From Rhynochetos jubatus (lineage: Eukaryota; Chordata; Aves; Eurypygiformes; Rhynochetidae), in contig CM050648.1 in NCBI GenBank assembly GCA_027574665.1, forward strand, positions 36,776,200-36,840,199: a DNA stretch of 64,000 bases, written 5' to 3'. The number at the start of each line of letters is the position of its first letter. Position 1 is the first letter of the stretch. A program made the position numbers and the translations under genes. Below the pieces are notes generated by a model. The model saw only the letters and a list, made by a program, of their open reading frames with translations, was not told where the DNA came from and searched no databases. This document shows, one piece after another, positions 1 to 14,470 of this stretch.

Positions 1-3000
1 TCTAGCAGTTTTTATTCCATTTTGCCTGAAAAATCAGGAATGAAAAAAAGAACAACCCAAAAGCAGAAGATTAAAATGAGTGGGTTTCCCTAAACTGTGG
101 GGCTGTGGGAAAAAGCACATTGAGAATCCTCTTACAAAAGGTTTGATTCCGCATCCAGATCTCTCACTTCTCTCAGCAAAAGTAGGAATACTTACCGTAG
201 AAATTTAAAAGATGAAACTTGATTTTAGCATAGCTGAAATAAGAGCAATAATTTTGCTGCGGCCACTACAATTTCACTTGGCACATGCTAGTATTCCTGT
301 CAAAATTGAGAAACAGCAGTTTCAATGCTGGTTTGTGTTTCTAATGTACTAGTTTTGATAACATGCTGTGTTCTGTACCGGAAAAATGTCTGAACTATTA
401 AACTTTGTTATTTCACAATACAATATAAGTATGAATGAAGGTGCTGGAAGAGGTTATTTAACCAATGTCCACATTAGACTTGAGACAAACCGTTTTTAAT
501 TAGCTGTCAAGTTAGCATAGATATAATTTTGATGTTTTTATAAGCAAAGGTCATTAAAAGTCTACCATGCTCTCTGTAGGATTTTATTGATAATGGGTAA
601 GAAAATAAGTAGTGCTGTAATGCAGCCAGGTTCCATGGCGAATTCAATAACATGGCATTCAAAAATATTTCATACAGTGATCCATAATATAGCTATTTTC
701 CATAGCTTCTAGATGAACAATAACTGAGAGGCCAGAAACTCTAACAACTATGTTGGCTCAGTTTAAGAACAACCTTTTTATCTACTCCATTATCAACTAT
801 TCAGACATTGTTAATTAATAAAAGGTGAAATTATTAAATAGTTTAACATGAACAATGTGAAGCGTGGTATAGTCTATATAGTCATTCCTTTAAAATCAAA
901 CAGGAATGCACAAATGCCTTGCTGTGAAGCTGGCTGCCACTGTCAGTATAGTTTATGTCCAGACTGTGAATAAGAAAGTATATTTGAAAACAGATCTCAC
1001 GTAGGTCACAAATACTTTCAAATTCTGACATTTGAATGGACTGTTTTGTCACTGCTACAATGCCGATTTAATGTAAACAGAATTATACAGCAAACTGATT
1101 GCAAGGCTCATCCTTTGGTTAGATTACAAAAACACAGTTTAGTTTAGTTTGGGGTTATCCTGTTTTATGCCCCAAGGACCTTGGAAATCCAATGGAGGGA
1201 ACCTTTAAAATGAGGGAGGCTAAAACCAGGAACTGTTCTGCATTCTTTAATTCTCATGGCAATCATCTAGTGGTTATCCTCTTGGAATAAGACAGCATCA
1301 GCTGAGCCAAGAGCACATATGGTATCAGCTGATTTGACCTGTCAAAAATTTCAAAATGTATACAAAAAAAGATTAAAATCTACTCATTAGTCCTCATGGA
1401 ATTTAATTCAGTATTTTAACATTCATATTTAATGGGAGTAAGATACTAAGATAAAGTTCTCTGAAGTATTATTACTCTTAGCATGGAGATGGCTTTAAAT
1501 GTTAAATATTTTAAATGTTTATAAAAATTTGCATTCAACCATTCATTTGTATATGCTTTTTAGCAATGCACAAATCCAAAAGAGATTGTTTCAATTGATA
1601 AAGATGCCAATGGAAGAGGATACCATGAACTGCAATGGTGCATCCAGCTGGGCTTCAACCTTAATGGTTATTGAAGCCATACCACATTCCAAATTTAATT
1701 CTGCTTTTATTATCAGTCATCCAAAGCCAAACACTTTCAAGTAGAAATAGATGATAGAGATGAAGATAGGAGCTATTATGAAGGACACCTATCAGATCTA
1801 CTAAAACTAGATTTCAACAGGACCTGACTTTCTAGTGGTTTACAATAGTTAAAATCAGAGCAGATTAGCTGGGTGCTCTGCTCATGAGAAACAAAAAGGC
1901 CAAGTCATTAAATACAGTTACATTCTGTTACTGAGAAAAAGGGCAAGTGAAAATTGATCAAGAGCCATTCTTCAAACATGTCTAAACCAAGAAGATAGTA
2001 TTGCTGTTGTAGCCTAAGATAACCTTTATTCGGTGTTGAGTCATATTCATTTACGGCATATACACACGAAAACAAAGGAACGCATCCATCAGGGGTAAAT
2101 AAGGTTAATACTGCATCCCTGATAAAAAGTAATCTTATCAGATCATGACCTATTTCCTCTGGGTGTTTCTGATTAACATCCAGCTTTATCCAACATAACT
2201 CGCCACAGTATCATGTTGCGCCTGTTTAACAGCACGTTCAGGTACAAGTGCTACTGGTAACCACAGTCAAACCAGCCTGGGGAGGTTCCTAAGATGAGTA
2301 ATTATGTTCTCTTCATGTGACAATTTTTTGTCCCTTCAGTTTTCTCCTCTGCTGTGGAAGAAGCATTACTATTGAGCCCAGCATCTGAACAGTCTGGTGT
2401 GGAACACGGACACATGTCCTTCAACACCCAAATACACCAGCATGGCTGTTTCTGGGATTGCAGCATGAATCAGATCAGTGTGAAAATACACACCAGTTTT
2501 GGGTTTCTGCCTTTTCCTCCATCTTGGAAAAAATTGTCTTTGGTTCCAATCCAGCTCACATTGCAACCACCACAAAACAGCTTTGCCAACAAAACTGGGA
2601 GGTGGCACACACCAGCAATGGCCTGCCATGAGGGGACAAGGGGCAGCAACTCTTCAACCAGTGTTGCCGTAAGAACTGTTTAATGTCAAACCAAAGTGAC
2701 TGTCAAGAAAAGTCACATTTAATTCTTGTAATAGCAGGTGAGTCCCACAGAAAGCTTGTGGCTGAAACTGTGTCTAGCCCACGTTTTATTTATTTATCAC
2801 AGGGTTCCTTGTTTCATGTGCAGGGAACCTACACTAACTGCAGTCAGTCCCAGGAACTGAATCACCAGACTGCAATATTTTTCCTAATTTCCAGCTCCAT
2901 TCCTCCCAAGCACACAATCAACAGTGCCCCATCCTCAGACCTTGGGCTGATGTCAATGTAAGTGGAGAATGAGCAAAAGGGTTAATCTGAGAATTTTATG

Positions 3001-3774
3001 TGAGGCTAGACACCTCTCAGAAATGCAATGTATCTGACTATTTTTAAGACGCATTCTGAGAAATGAATGTACAACTCCTGAAGGGCTACCTCAAAACATT
3101 TCCCACAAAGGACACAGTGCACTTAGTGACTTAGTGCTTCTACACACAAGAAAAGCATGTTCTGAGTGTATCTGTTGACAGCAGGGCAGAGCTGGTTTAT
3201 CACGCCAACTTCTCAATTCCCTTTGACTTCAATCTGACTATAAGCATGAGCAAGCAAAGTGTGTCCTTGGACAGGAACATTAATTGCACTTGGCAAACTA
3301 ATGAGGAATAGTAGATGAAAAAAACCCAAAAGCTTGCATGTAGAATTACAGATCACGGACTGGAAGACGACCCTCCCCCAACAGCAGGACAATGGATGTA
3401 ATCCTAATGCATGCTTTAATATAGAAAAAAACTACTAAACCAAGCAACTTATTTTTGCCTTATGGTGTATTTTTTTGCATCCTTTCCATTATAGAATATT
3501 AGTAATTAATGTTGGCAACAGTTCTTTCCTGTTCTACTATCGTAACTAATAAAGTATGGACAAGACCATTTCTTTTAACCCAAGTTATCCCTCTATAAAC
3601 TTCTTGGAAAAGTTCTTATTTACAACCTTTTCTGGTCATAGCAAACTGGTAGCTGGAGGGGATCAGGGACTCCGCCACACCAGGGAAGCACAAACAGGAA
3701 CGGTTGCTTTTTCTGCTTGTTAATTGTAAAGAAGATAGTGCCATGCCCAAATTTATTAAAAATAGATGGCATTA

Positions 3775-3777
<3 letters not shown>

Positions 3778-3805
<28 letters not shown>
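3778..3805. repeat. A homopolymer, 28 bases
   Basis: An uninterrupted run of 28 A follows TTAGTT. No recognisable retroposon body lies upstream, so I treat it as a simple repeat rather than a retroposed tail. Confidence 0.9.
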
Positions 3806-3807
<2 letters not shown>

Positions 3808-6800
3808 CTGGAGATTTTCCAGAGACCCTTTTAGCTCATCTTTCAATGCACTGTGTGGTTTTACAGCTAAATGCGTTGTTATTCAGCTAATTGGCAACTA
3901 GGTAAAGTAACTTTTTCTTTTCTGGATAGTGTCAAACAATTTTGGGAAGTTGGTAAATGTTCAGTGAAACACATTATAACTGACTTCAGATGTTCAACTT
4001 AAAGATTTTTTTAAAGAAAGGAAGATCCAGACATCTTAATCTGCTAAAAAGAGACACCAGTATACTGTTGGTATGATTTTAATGGCCACAATACAATCAT
4101 CAGATTTAAGGGATTATAATTCTTTCACCCTTCTGTCAGGTGGTACTGTGATCAACTCTCTTGGTTTCTCTCTTGGAGCAACTTCTTCCTTTTTCTTTAG
4201 TCCCAGATCATTAATGAAATCTGAAAGCAAAAGGTGTGAAATCCCACTGCTTGAAAATCAATATCAAAGCTCTCAAAGTTTTAGTGGTGTTGGTCTACAG
4301 TCTATAGTTGGAAGTTTCTCATCACTTCAGTCTAACACTGGTATGTCTCTAATCAGCCAAGTTCCCTTTTTCCTCTGCTTTTATCAAAGGCAGTAAAAAG
4401 TGGCTCTACCTGACTGTAAAGAACTGGAAATAAAAACCTAATTAATTCCTTTATTTCTTCATTTTCATAACAGCATTGCCTGTTTCTGCAGCCTGTAAAC
4501 ACTGGTGTTCAGCGCAGAAGTCAGTATATGTTACATTTATATGGGCATATTTGGCATACTTGGGAAGAACTTCCAATTCTTTTTCCAAGAATAAATTATT
4601 GCTCATCTGAAAAAGTACATGTCAGTCAACAACAACAAATTCCCATCAGAATTCTGCTCAGGAAACATTATATTCAGTATTATCAGAAGAAGAATTTTTT
4701 ACCTTCATGACAAACCAGATTGGGAAAACTACACAAATTAAGGGCTTGACAGTGACAAAACTGTTGTAGCTACACTGACTTCTACCAAATGTGGCTCTTT
4801 TGATGTAAAGACAGAAGAAACATACCTCAAATTCAACCTCCCAAAATGTGTGCAGAACTCCTTAAAAATATGTACCGCACACATTACTATGAAACAAAAC
4901 ACGACTGACACTTTGAACACTACACATTTACAGGTCATATATTTAGGACTCTAAGGATACTGACAAGTTCATGAGGGGATTAAGGTACTTCTAACAAAAG
5001 TGTTCCATCCTCATAAATTTATGAATTTTTTGCAATTACAGGTAGTATCAGAGCAAATCATTGTGATTTGATGTGGCTGAAATGAACACGCAAACCATAG
5101 GGTGAAAGAAAGTACTTCACTGTCTTAAAATGAAAATAAAAGAGGAAGAAACACCACCAAACAGATTCATTCCTGGAAGTTAGACACATACATGCTCTGC
5201 AGACATAAGGAGCAGGAGGCCAGGGAGGTGTTCCTCACATGAGCTACTGCCAAGCAGTCACAAGTGTATTCCCTCTGTGACAGCCCGTAGGGACATTCAG
5301 TAAGTTTTGGTAAGACCCATCCTAAAGGGTACTTACTCCAACCCAAATGCTCGCCCACTGTGCGTACATCAGTAGGTATCTGGGTGTGTAGGTAGCTTGG
5401 CATGCAAACAACTGAATGTCTGAAAAGGCTAGAGTGAGTCTCTCCAACACCTAAGTGGTGCCAGGCCAATCTTTATGAGCATTCTTCAGGCAGGAGTCAG
5501 ACATAATCATTTTCTTCTATCGGGTTAGCTTATTTTCCTTCTTCTTGACTACAAAGATTATCACTCTTGTCCTTTCCAGAACTTATTTTTTCTCCAGCTC
5601 CATCATCACAGCAATTAATTCTCACCACAGATACAGTAAATGCGTTTTGAGATCTCTCTCTTATCACTTAACTCCATTTTCCATTGTAGAAGCAATTATG
5701 GGATCAGAAAGCAACTGAGATAACCTCTAGTAAAGTCAATAGTTCATTGCTGGGACCAGATGAGAGGTTGCAGCCTCAGAGGAATGCACACTGACCATTT
5801 TGTCCACATGTGGTTGTACTGTTCATGTATACGCACTGTCTGTTTATAATGGACCAGCATTTCTCCTTGCCACCTTCCACCCTCCCACCCCACCTCCACA
5901 TGCCTATAGTGCAATCATGAAATCTGTATCTTGGATTCCAGATGGGACTGAGGTTTACAGAAACCAGTAGCTAGTTCAAATGCCAACAGCAGCAGATCCA
6001 GGGACCAATCTGGCTGACAGTGATTGGCAAAAGCCAGTGGTCCATCTTCAGGTCATCACACAGCTAGTGGTACATTAGCCCTGGCACAAGGTTAGTTTCA
6101 GCAGAACAGGCCCAGATGACCTGAGGGTGCACATACTGGTCATTAGGTAGTCAAACTGCAGAGCCAGATGCTCTCCAGCATCAGTGAAACTGTCATGTCT
6201 AGCTCACAAAGCTTTAGGTACTCAATAAATCATTCTGAGTCAGTCAGCTGAAGGGCAGAGCTCTACAGACACCTTCGGCAAGAAAAATTGCCAAATGGGT
6301 ACAAATATGTTGAGCAGCATGCCCCCGCATAAAGATGTCTGGCACGTCTGGTGCCACTGTCACTAGATGGAACAAAGAACTTCCCTTTTCAACCAGCCAC
6401 ACAGAACCAGCGTATAAATAACGTGGAAACGGTGAGGTACCAAACTGAGCTCCCTTCACTTATACCACACCACCTTCCTAGAGTCCTGAATCAAAGTCAC
6501 TGACCTAAATGAATTCCAGTCATTATTATTATTTGTGGAAATAACTATTAAGAAGTTTTCTCTTCAAATTCTTGGTTGTGTTCCTACCTTCAGCTTTGTT
6601 CCAATATGCCATGAAGCAATTAGAACTGTAAAAATAAAGAGGAATTGCTAGGAGGAAAGATCTGGGATATTCTCATCTGAAGATATGAGCTACAGCACTA
6701 AGGAGTCCCAATAATATTACACACACCTCCTCCCCTTTCTCACATAAATTAAAACTAACTATAATATAAATTAAGACTGTGGGTTATATTACGTAAACTT

Positions 6801-9433
6801 GCTCCATGACACCTTTTTTGTCATCGTGTATTTCAAACACACAGTTTGAAAACAAGCTGGCACATTTTATAATTCAATAGTGTCAAAATAATGCAATAAG
6901 TTCAAAAGCCCACAGCCTGCTTCTAAAGGATTCAGAAAGATCTAATTATCACTGCTTTGTGCTATCAATCAATATGCCACAGTGCAGCATCCTCTGCCTC
7001 AGTCGAATTGCCTGGGAATAAGGTTCGCTGCTTCGTGTGCTACTGACATAGGTCCTGAACAATGTAGGTGGTGAAAATTGCCATATGGTCAATATTAAAC
7101 GAAAGTTGCTCTGCTATAAATCAAAGAACGGTGCTGGCTGTCATCACTGGAAATACACAGTCACTTTCCAAAAGGGCCAAAGGCTGCTACTTGTTTTGGT
7201 TTTGCACCGGGCTAAAGATCAAAAACTAATATCCTAACCCTCACACAAAAAAATATATTACAATGGTAGATTAAACATTGTATCTATTTGCTTATTCTAC
7301 CTGTTTCCACAGTGCTGTATGCTAGCTCTAACTAAATCTCACTCCTCTGAAACGTGCCAGTCACTGAAAGTCATTCTACAGAGAAGAAAACTTCATAACG
7401 ACATGTAAAGAAAAGGAATGTTTTATGAAATGAACAATTTCAACTTCAAGGTAATATAAGCAATAAGAAAAGTCTCAATTTCCAGATATGTCACCACAGG
7501 AACCTTAAATCTTATCAAAATGGAATTTGTAGAATGCAAAAATCGGAAGTGTCTAATAAATTTAGAATCCTGTATAAAATATTGGAGAGTGTTCCTCCTC
7601 TCTGTGACAAATATTGCTCACCACTGCCATCGATAAAATGATTTCCTCATCCTGTATCGTTACAGGATCTCTCACCATGTGAATAACTGTTCCCTCCCAC
7701 ACGAAATAGAAAACTGGTACCTCTTTGTGCAGAATGCACCAAACAGAGGGCAGATTTGAAAGCTCTGCAGGTCAAAACCGGATGACAGTAAATGCTGTCT
7801 GAGTCGAGTTGTGGGACCGGGGGGAGCACTTTCTGCAGTGTTTCGGCACATCAGCATCACATAGATGGTTTTCAGAAAGCCTTCTCACAGCCCTCACCAG
7901 AGCTAGAAAGTCGCTTGGCAACAGCATTAAGCAACATGACGTTGCATTATTTTAAGGATGAGAACAACACCCTTCACTCGTGGGTTTCAGCCTGTTCTCA
8001 AACACGAGAAAGGACTGTTCGTCGTGGGACAGTAGCAGGGCACCCTCCTGGGACACCAGTGTCGGGTGACCACAGAAGACTCAAAGTGCTGTCATCAGGG
8101 CAAGGGAACTATGAGAAGACAGAGGATTTGGGGTGCATCAGAGGATGTCAACAAGGACCTGTTGCCCAAACAGGTGTTTGCTGCTTACTCGCAGGGCTTC
8201 TGTTCATGGTGACGAAGTAGCCTGGTAGTAGTGGCCTAGGACCCTGAGAAACATATGACCGAGAGCTTAAAAAAGGATGTTCACCGTGAGCAACACCGAG
8301 ACTTCTCAGCACGGTACACAGAGATGCCCACCGAGTTCCACTTGTTCAAAAGACAGCTACAGAGAGATGTACAGAAAAATCCATATGCACACACAGCTCA
8401 TACAGCAGTACAGAAACACCTCTGTACAAACTCCCTTCACTCCCCAACGTGCACAAACCTCTGTCTACCTGTGAAAACACACCTGAGGCCATTCCCACAC
8501 TCCACCAAGGAGAGCAACAATGGCAATGGAGCAGCCCAGCCTACAGGCAAAAGGAAGAGCTTCATGTGCTGAGACACATACTACAGAGAGACCAGGAAGA
8601 GGACAAAAAAAAAGATGCAGGGTAAATGCCATTACAGCAGCTTTAAAGGAGAGGAACTCGAAGAGCTTGGAGCACTGGAAGGAAGGAAACCACACAACTT
8701 TGTAGAGCTCAGGACAGATTTCACTGCCCTTCAGCCTTGTACACTTGGCAAATGCCGACGGTTGCCTCTACCTAAAGGCACTATGGAACTGTGAAACACT
8801 ATTAAACACTTACAGGCTGTCATAATGTTAGCTGACACTCAGCTACACGTTCTGTGTGGCTAAATGCCATGCCATCCACCCAAGTAATTAAAAAAGCTAA
8901 CAAATTATACAAACAAGAAAAAGCCGGAAAATTCCTCTTATCTGGTAGCATGCAATCTCCTACTGAGAAATACAAACAGATACAAACTAAAATGTAAGCT
9001 AAGACTACTCATTTTTTATTGAAGAATAGAGAACAGTCTCTAAAAATTCACACCAGCCTGGGAGACTGTTAGATGTTAGTTTGCTACGGAGAAAATGAAA
9101 TTTGACAGTTAAGTGAACGATGATCAAACTTCTTCAACAGTGAAAAAGCATGAAGACCATAAACCAGAACACTGCAGTATTCATATGACATCATAGGGTA
9201 TGAAATTAAAATGCAGACCAACTGTTGGCACGCTAAATGGAGAAATGACAGACTTTTTATTGGCAGATCTTATGAATGTTTTTCATATAGAAGAATTCAG
9301 CTTTTACAAACAATACAACATGAACAAAATATTAGAATTCAAAGACGTTATGGACTCCAACATGCTAAAAGATGAAGTTTGTTTCTCATGTGGCTCATTC
9401 CTTCAATGCTAAGATAAAGGCATGGATAGATCA

Positions 9434-9459
9434 ACAGATAGATAGATAGGCAGGCAGGT
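9434..9459. repeat. short GATA / GGCA microsatellite
   Basis: A few imperfect copies of GATA run directly into three copies of GGCA. Only about 26 bases in all. Confidence 0.7.
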
Positions 9460-12235
9460 TTTTCCTAAAACTCCCCATATTTCCTTGAAACGCTTTTGGT
9501 AAAATTACAGCAATACACCTACATAAATTTGGCAAATTCGTAACTTTATCATATTGTGTAAAAAATTTTTATTTCTATATTCATATTTATATTTATTTAA
9601 CAGTTTGTTCATAACCCCTCACAATTTTATTCTTAAATTCTCCAAATATTTTCATGGAAATCGGTTTTCCCTGACACAAAAGCAAAGCTGTGCTTTGCTT
9701 CACCAACATTTATTAAAAACTAAAAACAATTCAGACCTTGCTGTTATTCACACGGTGCCGTCCCAGTATCTAAGCTTCAGAAGGGGCGTTGCCTGGAATC
9801 CCCTTGTTCAAAAGAGAAGTGATGGCAACGTTTTGGCAATGAACGTATTAAAATCAGCAATCGGACTCTACGGGACAGGAAAAGTATGGAAGGACAAATA
9901 TTAGGACCCTATTACATTAGTTTTGTTTAGGCAACCACTGACCTATGAGAAGATCTGCCCGTGGCGCTCTTGAGGGTAGAAGGTATGGCAATGAGTCGAG
10001 CTTAAGCCATAACCTGAACTCACAGCACCCTATCAGTACTGTCTGATGCAGATAATTATTTTGACATCTGGTGGGTTTGATCTGTATTTTCCCCCAAACC
10101 CTTCAGTATGAATAAATAGGGAAAATAATATCATATTACTCTTACTTGCACTGCATTAGTGCTATGATAGTTCAACTCTTAAAACAAACGAAATATCTTA
10201 AACATTCCTAGAAGCAGTCTGTCATGCCTGCATTCAGACCAAAAGTAAAATTAGAAAGTAGGATCTCAGCTTCCTCTTGGGAAGAAATACCCTGGGGGGC
10301 AAGTGGGGGGTATTTCCTCCCTTGCCAAGGTACTGATGAAACATAAATCCATGCAGGCTTCTTCCTTGTGCTGAAAGAAACAAACAGCTGTGTTCCACTT
10401 CAGTAAGCAATATATTAAAAGAGTTGGGAGGGTGGGGGTGGGCAGAGGGACGACCTAAAGATGTCCCTTGCCCCTAAGCGCTTTTTGTAAATTGAGCCAA
10501 CATAGGTTTCAAGTTATCACCCTAACTCTCCTCAAAATCCCATGGCAGTGGTAAAATACAATTACTAGGAGGAAGAACTAGCATTGCTTCCCAGAAACAC
10601 TCAAAAATGCTATATTTAGATTAGTCACCTCAATTAAGTACTTTAAACAGTATTTAATATGGAGGCAGTGGATAGAAGAACAGATATTCCTAATGGAAAA
10701 ATCGCAGCCCTGTAATTAATCTATGTCAAAGTTCTCCTACCTCAAAAGAAATAGTTTAGAAAGAACGATTAAAACTTTCAAATGCTATTTAATAAGTGTC
10801 CAATAATAAAACTGGATGACTTCCAAGCTCATAAAACACAAGGACTGCAAGACCTGGAACTTCACTGTGCAGTGCAGAATCTGCTGGAAACAGCAGCAAG
10901 GATGCGAGTGAGCCTTCTGTGTGCCAAGAGGATGCAGCTGCTGGGAGGCTGCTCTCTGCTCGGACAACTTTGCCCACCAAAGAAGAGAATACCCCAGGTT
11001 AAAAAGACAACGGGGCAGTTGGGGTATGATGCTTTCCACAGTTCAGGAAGGAGATGGCTTTTTGAACACAGAATTTATTGGTGCTGTAAATAACGGAAGA
11101 CCATTCTAATGGACGTTAGCAAAAACTGAGAGTGAAGACCATATACACAAAGGTTAATAGTAATATTCCCTCTGTATCAGTAAAGTACAGGATAAAACTT
11201 CATCTCAATGTCTCTATTATAATAAACCAATGTATATAGCACTTTGCAATTAGACTAAGCACAGAGGTGGCAAGCATCATGGTCAGGTAAGCAGTTTAGC
11301 CAAAAGCAGGATAACACATGACCATCAGAGGTTGAAATCAAGAATAATCCACGTCAATATCCCACATTCTCTGTAGAGTTTATTCCTTAGTATTGGTAGT
11401 GCCTCAGTGTATCTCTCTGGAGAGATAAGGACCATTTTGCATGACGCTTGTCAAGGTTTGCAGATTTCGGAATCACTTCTGAATCAGTGAAGACAGAATG
11501 AATATGAGAAGTATTATGAAGGGATGGTGAAGGGTAGCCTACCTACACGAATGGAGGTGGAACAGGGCAGACAAAGAGATAATGCATATTTTCTACACTG
11601 AGTTAGATCATGCCTCGGATAAAACATTCTGACCACAGATACTTCATCTGGATACCAGGGTAAAAATGTCCACATTCCTGAATTCATTCTCTTCATACTT
11701 TTAAAATTACAGGGTACAACATTTACTTTTCTTAAATGAGTTAACCTTCTTCTGACATGCCTGTAAGCTGAAAAAATCAGTGTTCCAGCATTTCAGCACG
11801 GTATTATTCTCTACAAACATTTGGCATACAGAACAAGTGACATAAGATAGCATGTAATTTGTCATACTGTGAATTGCTTTTAAAGGGAAATAGTGAGCGT
11901 ACATCTGTATCTGGAGTTTTGGCTTTGTTTTTTACCTGAAGAGCTTCAGCTGTGTCTTTTAAAACGCTTACTGTCTTTGCATAGAGCAGACACAGAATAA
12001 TGGATGAGGTTGATGCTACAGTCTCTCCCAGAAGGCCTATGCATCACAGCACCCCAGGCAAGCCCATCAGAGGTTTTCAACACATCCTCATAGGAAAATA
12101 TTTTAAATTCTGTAAGATCTGTGTCCAGATGAAAAGTCAATAACAGATAATGTGTTCTGGACACAGAAATGTAGCATCACCTGGGGGGATAGGAAGTATA
12201 AGTTGCTTTGGAATCTCAGCTAAAGGGCCCCACAC

Positions 12236-12241
12236 TTTATT
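12236..12241 (-). promoter_or_regulatory. candidate polyadenylation signal AATAAA
   Basis: The plus strand reads TTTATT, giving AATAAA on the coding strand. It is followed immediately by a GU-rich stretch (GTGTGGGG). It is the first such hexamer after the stop codon. Confidence 0.5.
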
Positions 12242-13360
12242 AAACCTGGAGTTGTGAGCGTGTAGGTGTTGGATTACACACATCAATAGGAAGAGAATGA
12301 TTTCTGGAGGCACTTACGGAGAGATTTTGAATTATGGTACTTATCAGGCCCCAGGGAGCATTTTGGCAAGTTTCTGAAATGCACTCATGAATTCCTCATG
12401 CACTTTTTGGAGACAGCTACAATGAGCGAAGAAGCGTGGAGGCTCAAATGACCCTTTGCTGTTTCATCACATGTGATTTCCAGCCCAAAAGCAGGACTTC
12501 TCAGAGCAGCAACATACGCAGCCTGTAGAGCACAAGTCCTTGTTGTCAGTGGCTGACATGTCCCATGGTCCATAAGAACTGTCTGTGACTCTAGGGTGAA
12601 ATCCTGGCCACGTTTACATCATTGCAAAAATTCAAAAGGTTTTACAGGACCAGTATTTCATGCTGTTGCTTTGGGTAGCATCTGAATTCAATGTTATCTG
12701 AGATGAAACAAGATGCAAACAATTAAAATGTGAAGAATGTATTCAAGGGGGAAAGATCTTGTTCTGAGAAACTCCCGACAAGTAAAAGAACAAGCACTCG
12801 AGTACATGATTTTCTAAAGATAAGGAGAGGGATTCTCCATCTCCAGGCATTCTCTGAACAGATTAGGCAAACATCTGTCAGAAATGGTTTAGCTGCAGTT
12901 ACGCTGCCTCAGGGTTAGCAACTAAATATCTGGAGGCCCTTCCCAGCCCCATTTCCTATTACAGTCTCTCTGTAGGCAAACACATGTGTATGGTTCTGGG
13001 AGAGGAGGTCCTTGGTGAGAATGAGCAGCTCAGCGTTCAGTCAAGTCGCAAGAGGAACTATTTACATTCTGTCTCCTGTGGTGTCTCTTTAAGGCTGTGC
13101 TGTAGCTGGGTTTAGTGGACAAAAAAGCAGGTTCCTTCTGTCTCTCTCACAATTCAGTACAATATTCTGGCACTAAGCTCTCAAAAGACGGTCCATGACT
13201 CTACGGAAGATACAGGTTTAGTGATTCTACTTTAGTGTTTCAGAACCAGAAGCATTCTCCAGGATTGACTGATAATTAAAGAAAAATAATGTGAAGCTTG
13301 AACATAATACAGATACTATTCATAAAATAAACACACACTAGTCAGACAGAGTGTCAAATT
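12242..13360 (-). other. inferred 3'UTR
   Basis: This noncoding stretch of about 1.1 kb runs from the TAG stop to the first AATAAA on the minus strand. I found no earlier AATAAA or ATTAAA. Its extent is an inference from the signal only. Confidence 0.5.
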
Positions 13361-13469
13361 CTACAGTAAAATTTCTTCTGGAATAGTTGCTGGCAAATTA
13401 ATCACTAAAGCACTGCCATCTTCTAACAACAGAGATACGTGTGGAGCTTCTAGATTAAATTTCAGTCGC
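13361..13469 (-). CDS. terminal coding exon with stop codon, residues 422-457
   Basis: After the acceptor TTTCACTTTACAG the frame completes the Arg codon and reads RLKFNLEAPHVSLLLEDGSA, then LVINLPATIPEEILL and a TAG stop. The alternating hydrophobic and charged residues suggest beta-strands closing the C-terminal domain. No donor is needed; the sequence beyond is the inferred 3'UTR. Confidence 0.91.
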
Positions 13470-13683
13470 CTGTAAAGTGAAATTTATACATTTATACTGT
13501 GTTTGTACTACTTTGTTGACTGAACTGAACTTAAAGTTCAGTAGAGTGTTTTCACTTGATGATGCACCTTGATAGGTTTAAAGCTGTCTTAATGGAACCG
13601 TCTATGTACATACTAAACTTGCTGCATGTTCTCTTAAGCAGACAAGCCTGACTGCTGAGCATCTGACTGTATTATCCAAAGGA

Positions 13684-13700
13684 GAAAAAAAAAAAAAAAA
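13684..13700. repeat. A-rich homopolymer in intron
   Basis: A run of A (about 17) in the last intron of the minus-strand gene (13470-14411). It provides T on the coding strand. Otherwise I see nothing notable in that intron. Confidence 0.8.
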
Positions 13701-14411
13701 GAAGCCGTGAAACTAGACTAGTTGCTTTAGTTTTACAGATGATGTCAGGAAACGAAACAGCAACCAAAGTCATAAGGAAAAGTCATGTCAGATTTCTAAC
13801 TTACAAAGATGTGTCTTCTTTTAACCAGCAACTTGATAATTAAAAGAAATTAAAACTAATTTGACTATATTTTTGCAACATACCATTAAGCAAGCTACTG
13901 CTGTCAAGCCAGTGGTCTGTTTAAGCTAAAATCCTAAAGGGCAAAAATACCTACAAAACTAGGTACTTGAACTGCCTAACCATGTGCTGCCTCAACCAAT
14001 CAAGTAGAAACCAGGGCCAAAAGTGAATGGGCACCACACTTCTATAAGCATAAGAAGAGCTATTTGGCTCTGAACGTGGATTTTTGCATATCTTTTTTGG
14101 TTGGGAAGCTGCCAGGAACTAGTCATATCAAGCTGCTAAAAGCATGGTAACTTCATAGTTAATGTACTTGTTGCAGCGAATTCCAGGTTACTGTAATCTA
14201 TCCCAGAGGATTTTTTCTGTATTTTATATTAATAGCTCATTGGATTAAAGGTAAAGCATGTCCAGATACAGCCAGAGCAATGAAACAAGTGTCACATATA
14301 TGCATGTGAGTTGGCTTTCATTTAATTCCTATCTCTCTACGAGATGAGTTGCTACGATATAATTTCCCCTGCACTTGGCTAGTTACACCTGCAAGTGAAA
14401 TGTAGACATAC

Positions 14412-14470
14412 CTGAAGCAATACTCCAGGAAGCAGGAAACAAGCTGCCCTCCCTCTTTTGTAATTACTGA
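14412..14470 (-). CDS. coding exon (phase 0 to 2), residues 403-421
   Basis: This 59-base exon has the acceptor AAGTTTTCCTGAG and the donor GTATGT. It reads SVITKEGGQLVSCFLEYCF and ends with two bases of an Arg codon. An upstream AG (TTTGCAG, position 14486) is a stronger acceptor and would add LSFPE in frame, but in phase 2, which does not fit the preceding exon as called. The exact 5' boundary is therefore less sure than the exon itself. Confidence 0.83.

Larger units (their letters stand above)
1..12235. other. intergenic region downstream of the gene; no gene supported
   Basis: AT-rich sequence with no recognisable repeat family, RNA gene or convincing exon chain. Isolated strong-looking splice pairs exist (for example 196-233 and 6588-6625 on minus, 4201-4340 on plus), but they do not chain. 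It contains a long A run at 3778-3805 and a short GATA/GGCA tract near 9430. Confidence 0.5.

Noticed and set aside
196..233. Possible 38-base minus exon with perfect GTAAGT donor
   Set aside because: Single isolated splice pair; nothing to chain it to inside the window.
2354..2683. Plus-strand open frame of 109 codons with a long antisense frame
   Set aside because: No domain, and both strands are open, as expected of a locally GC-richer stretch.
6588..6625. Possible 38-base minus exon with a strong pyrimidine tract
   Set aside because: Two frames are open and it has no partner exon downstream of the gene end.
7792..8220. Plus-strand open frame of 142 codons
   Set aside because: No recognisable domain, no splice sites or upstream promoter-like context, and low-complexity sequence follows; consistent with chance.
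11936..11974. Possible minus exon reading TVSVLKDTAEALQ with plausible splice sites
   Set aside because: It lies beyond the stop codon and the polyadenylation signal of the gene and does not chain to any other exon.
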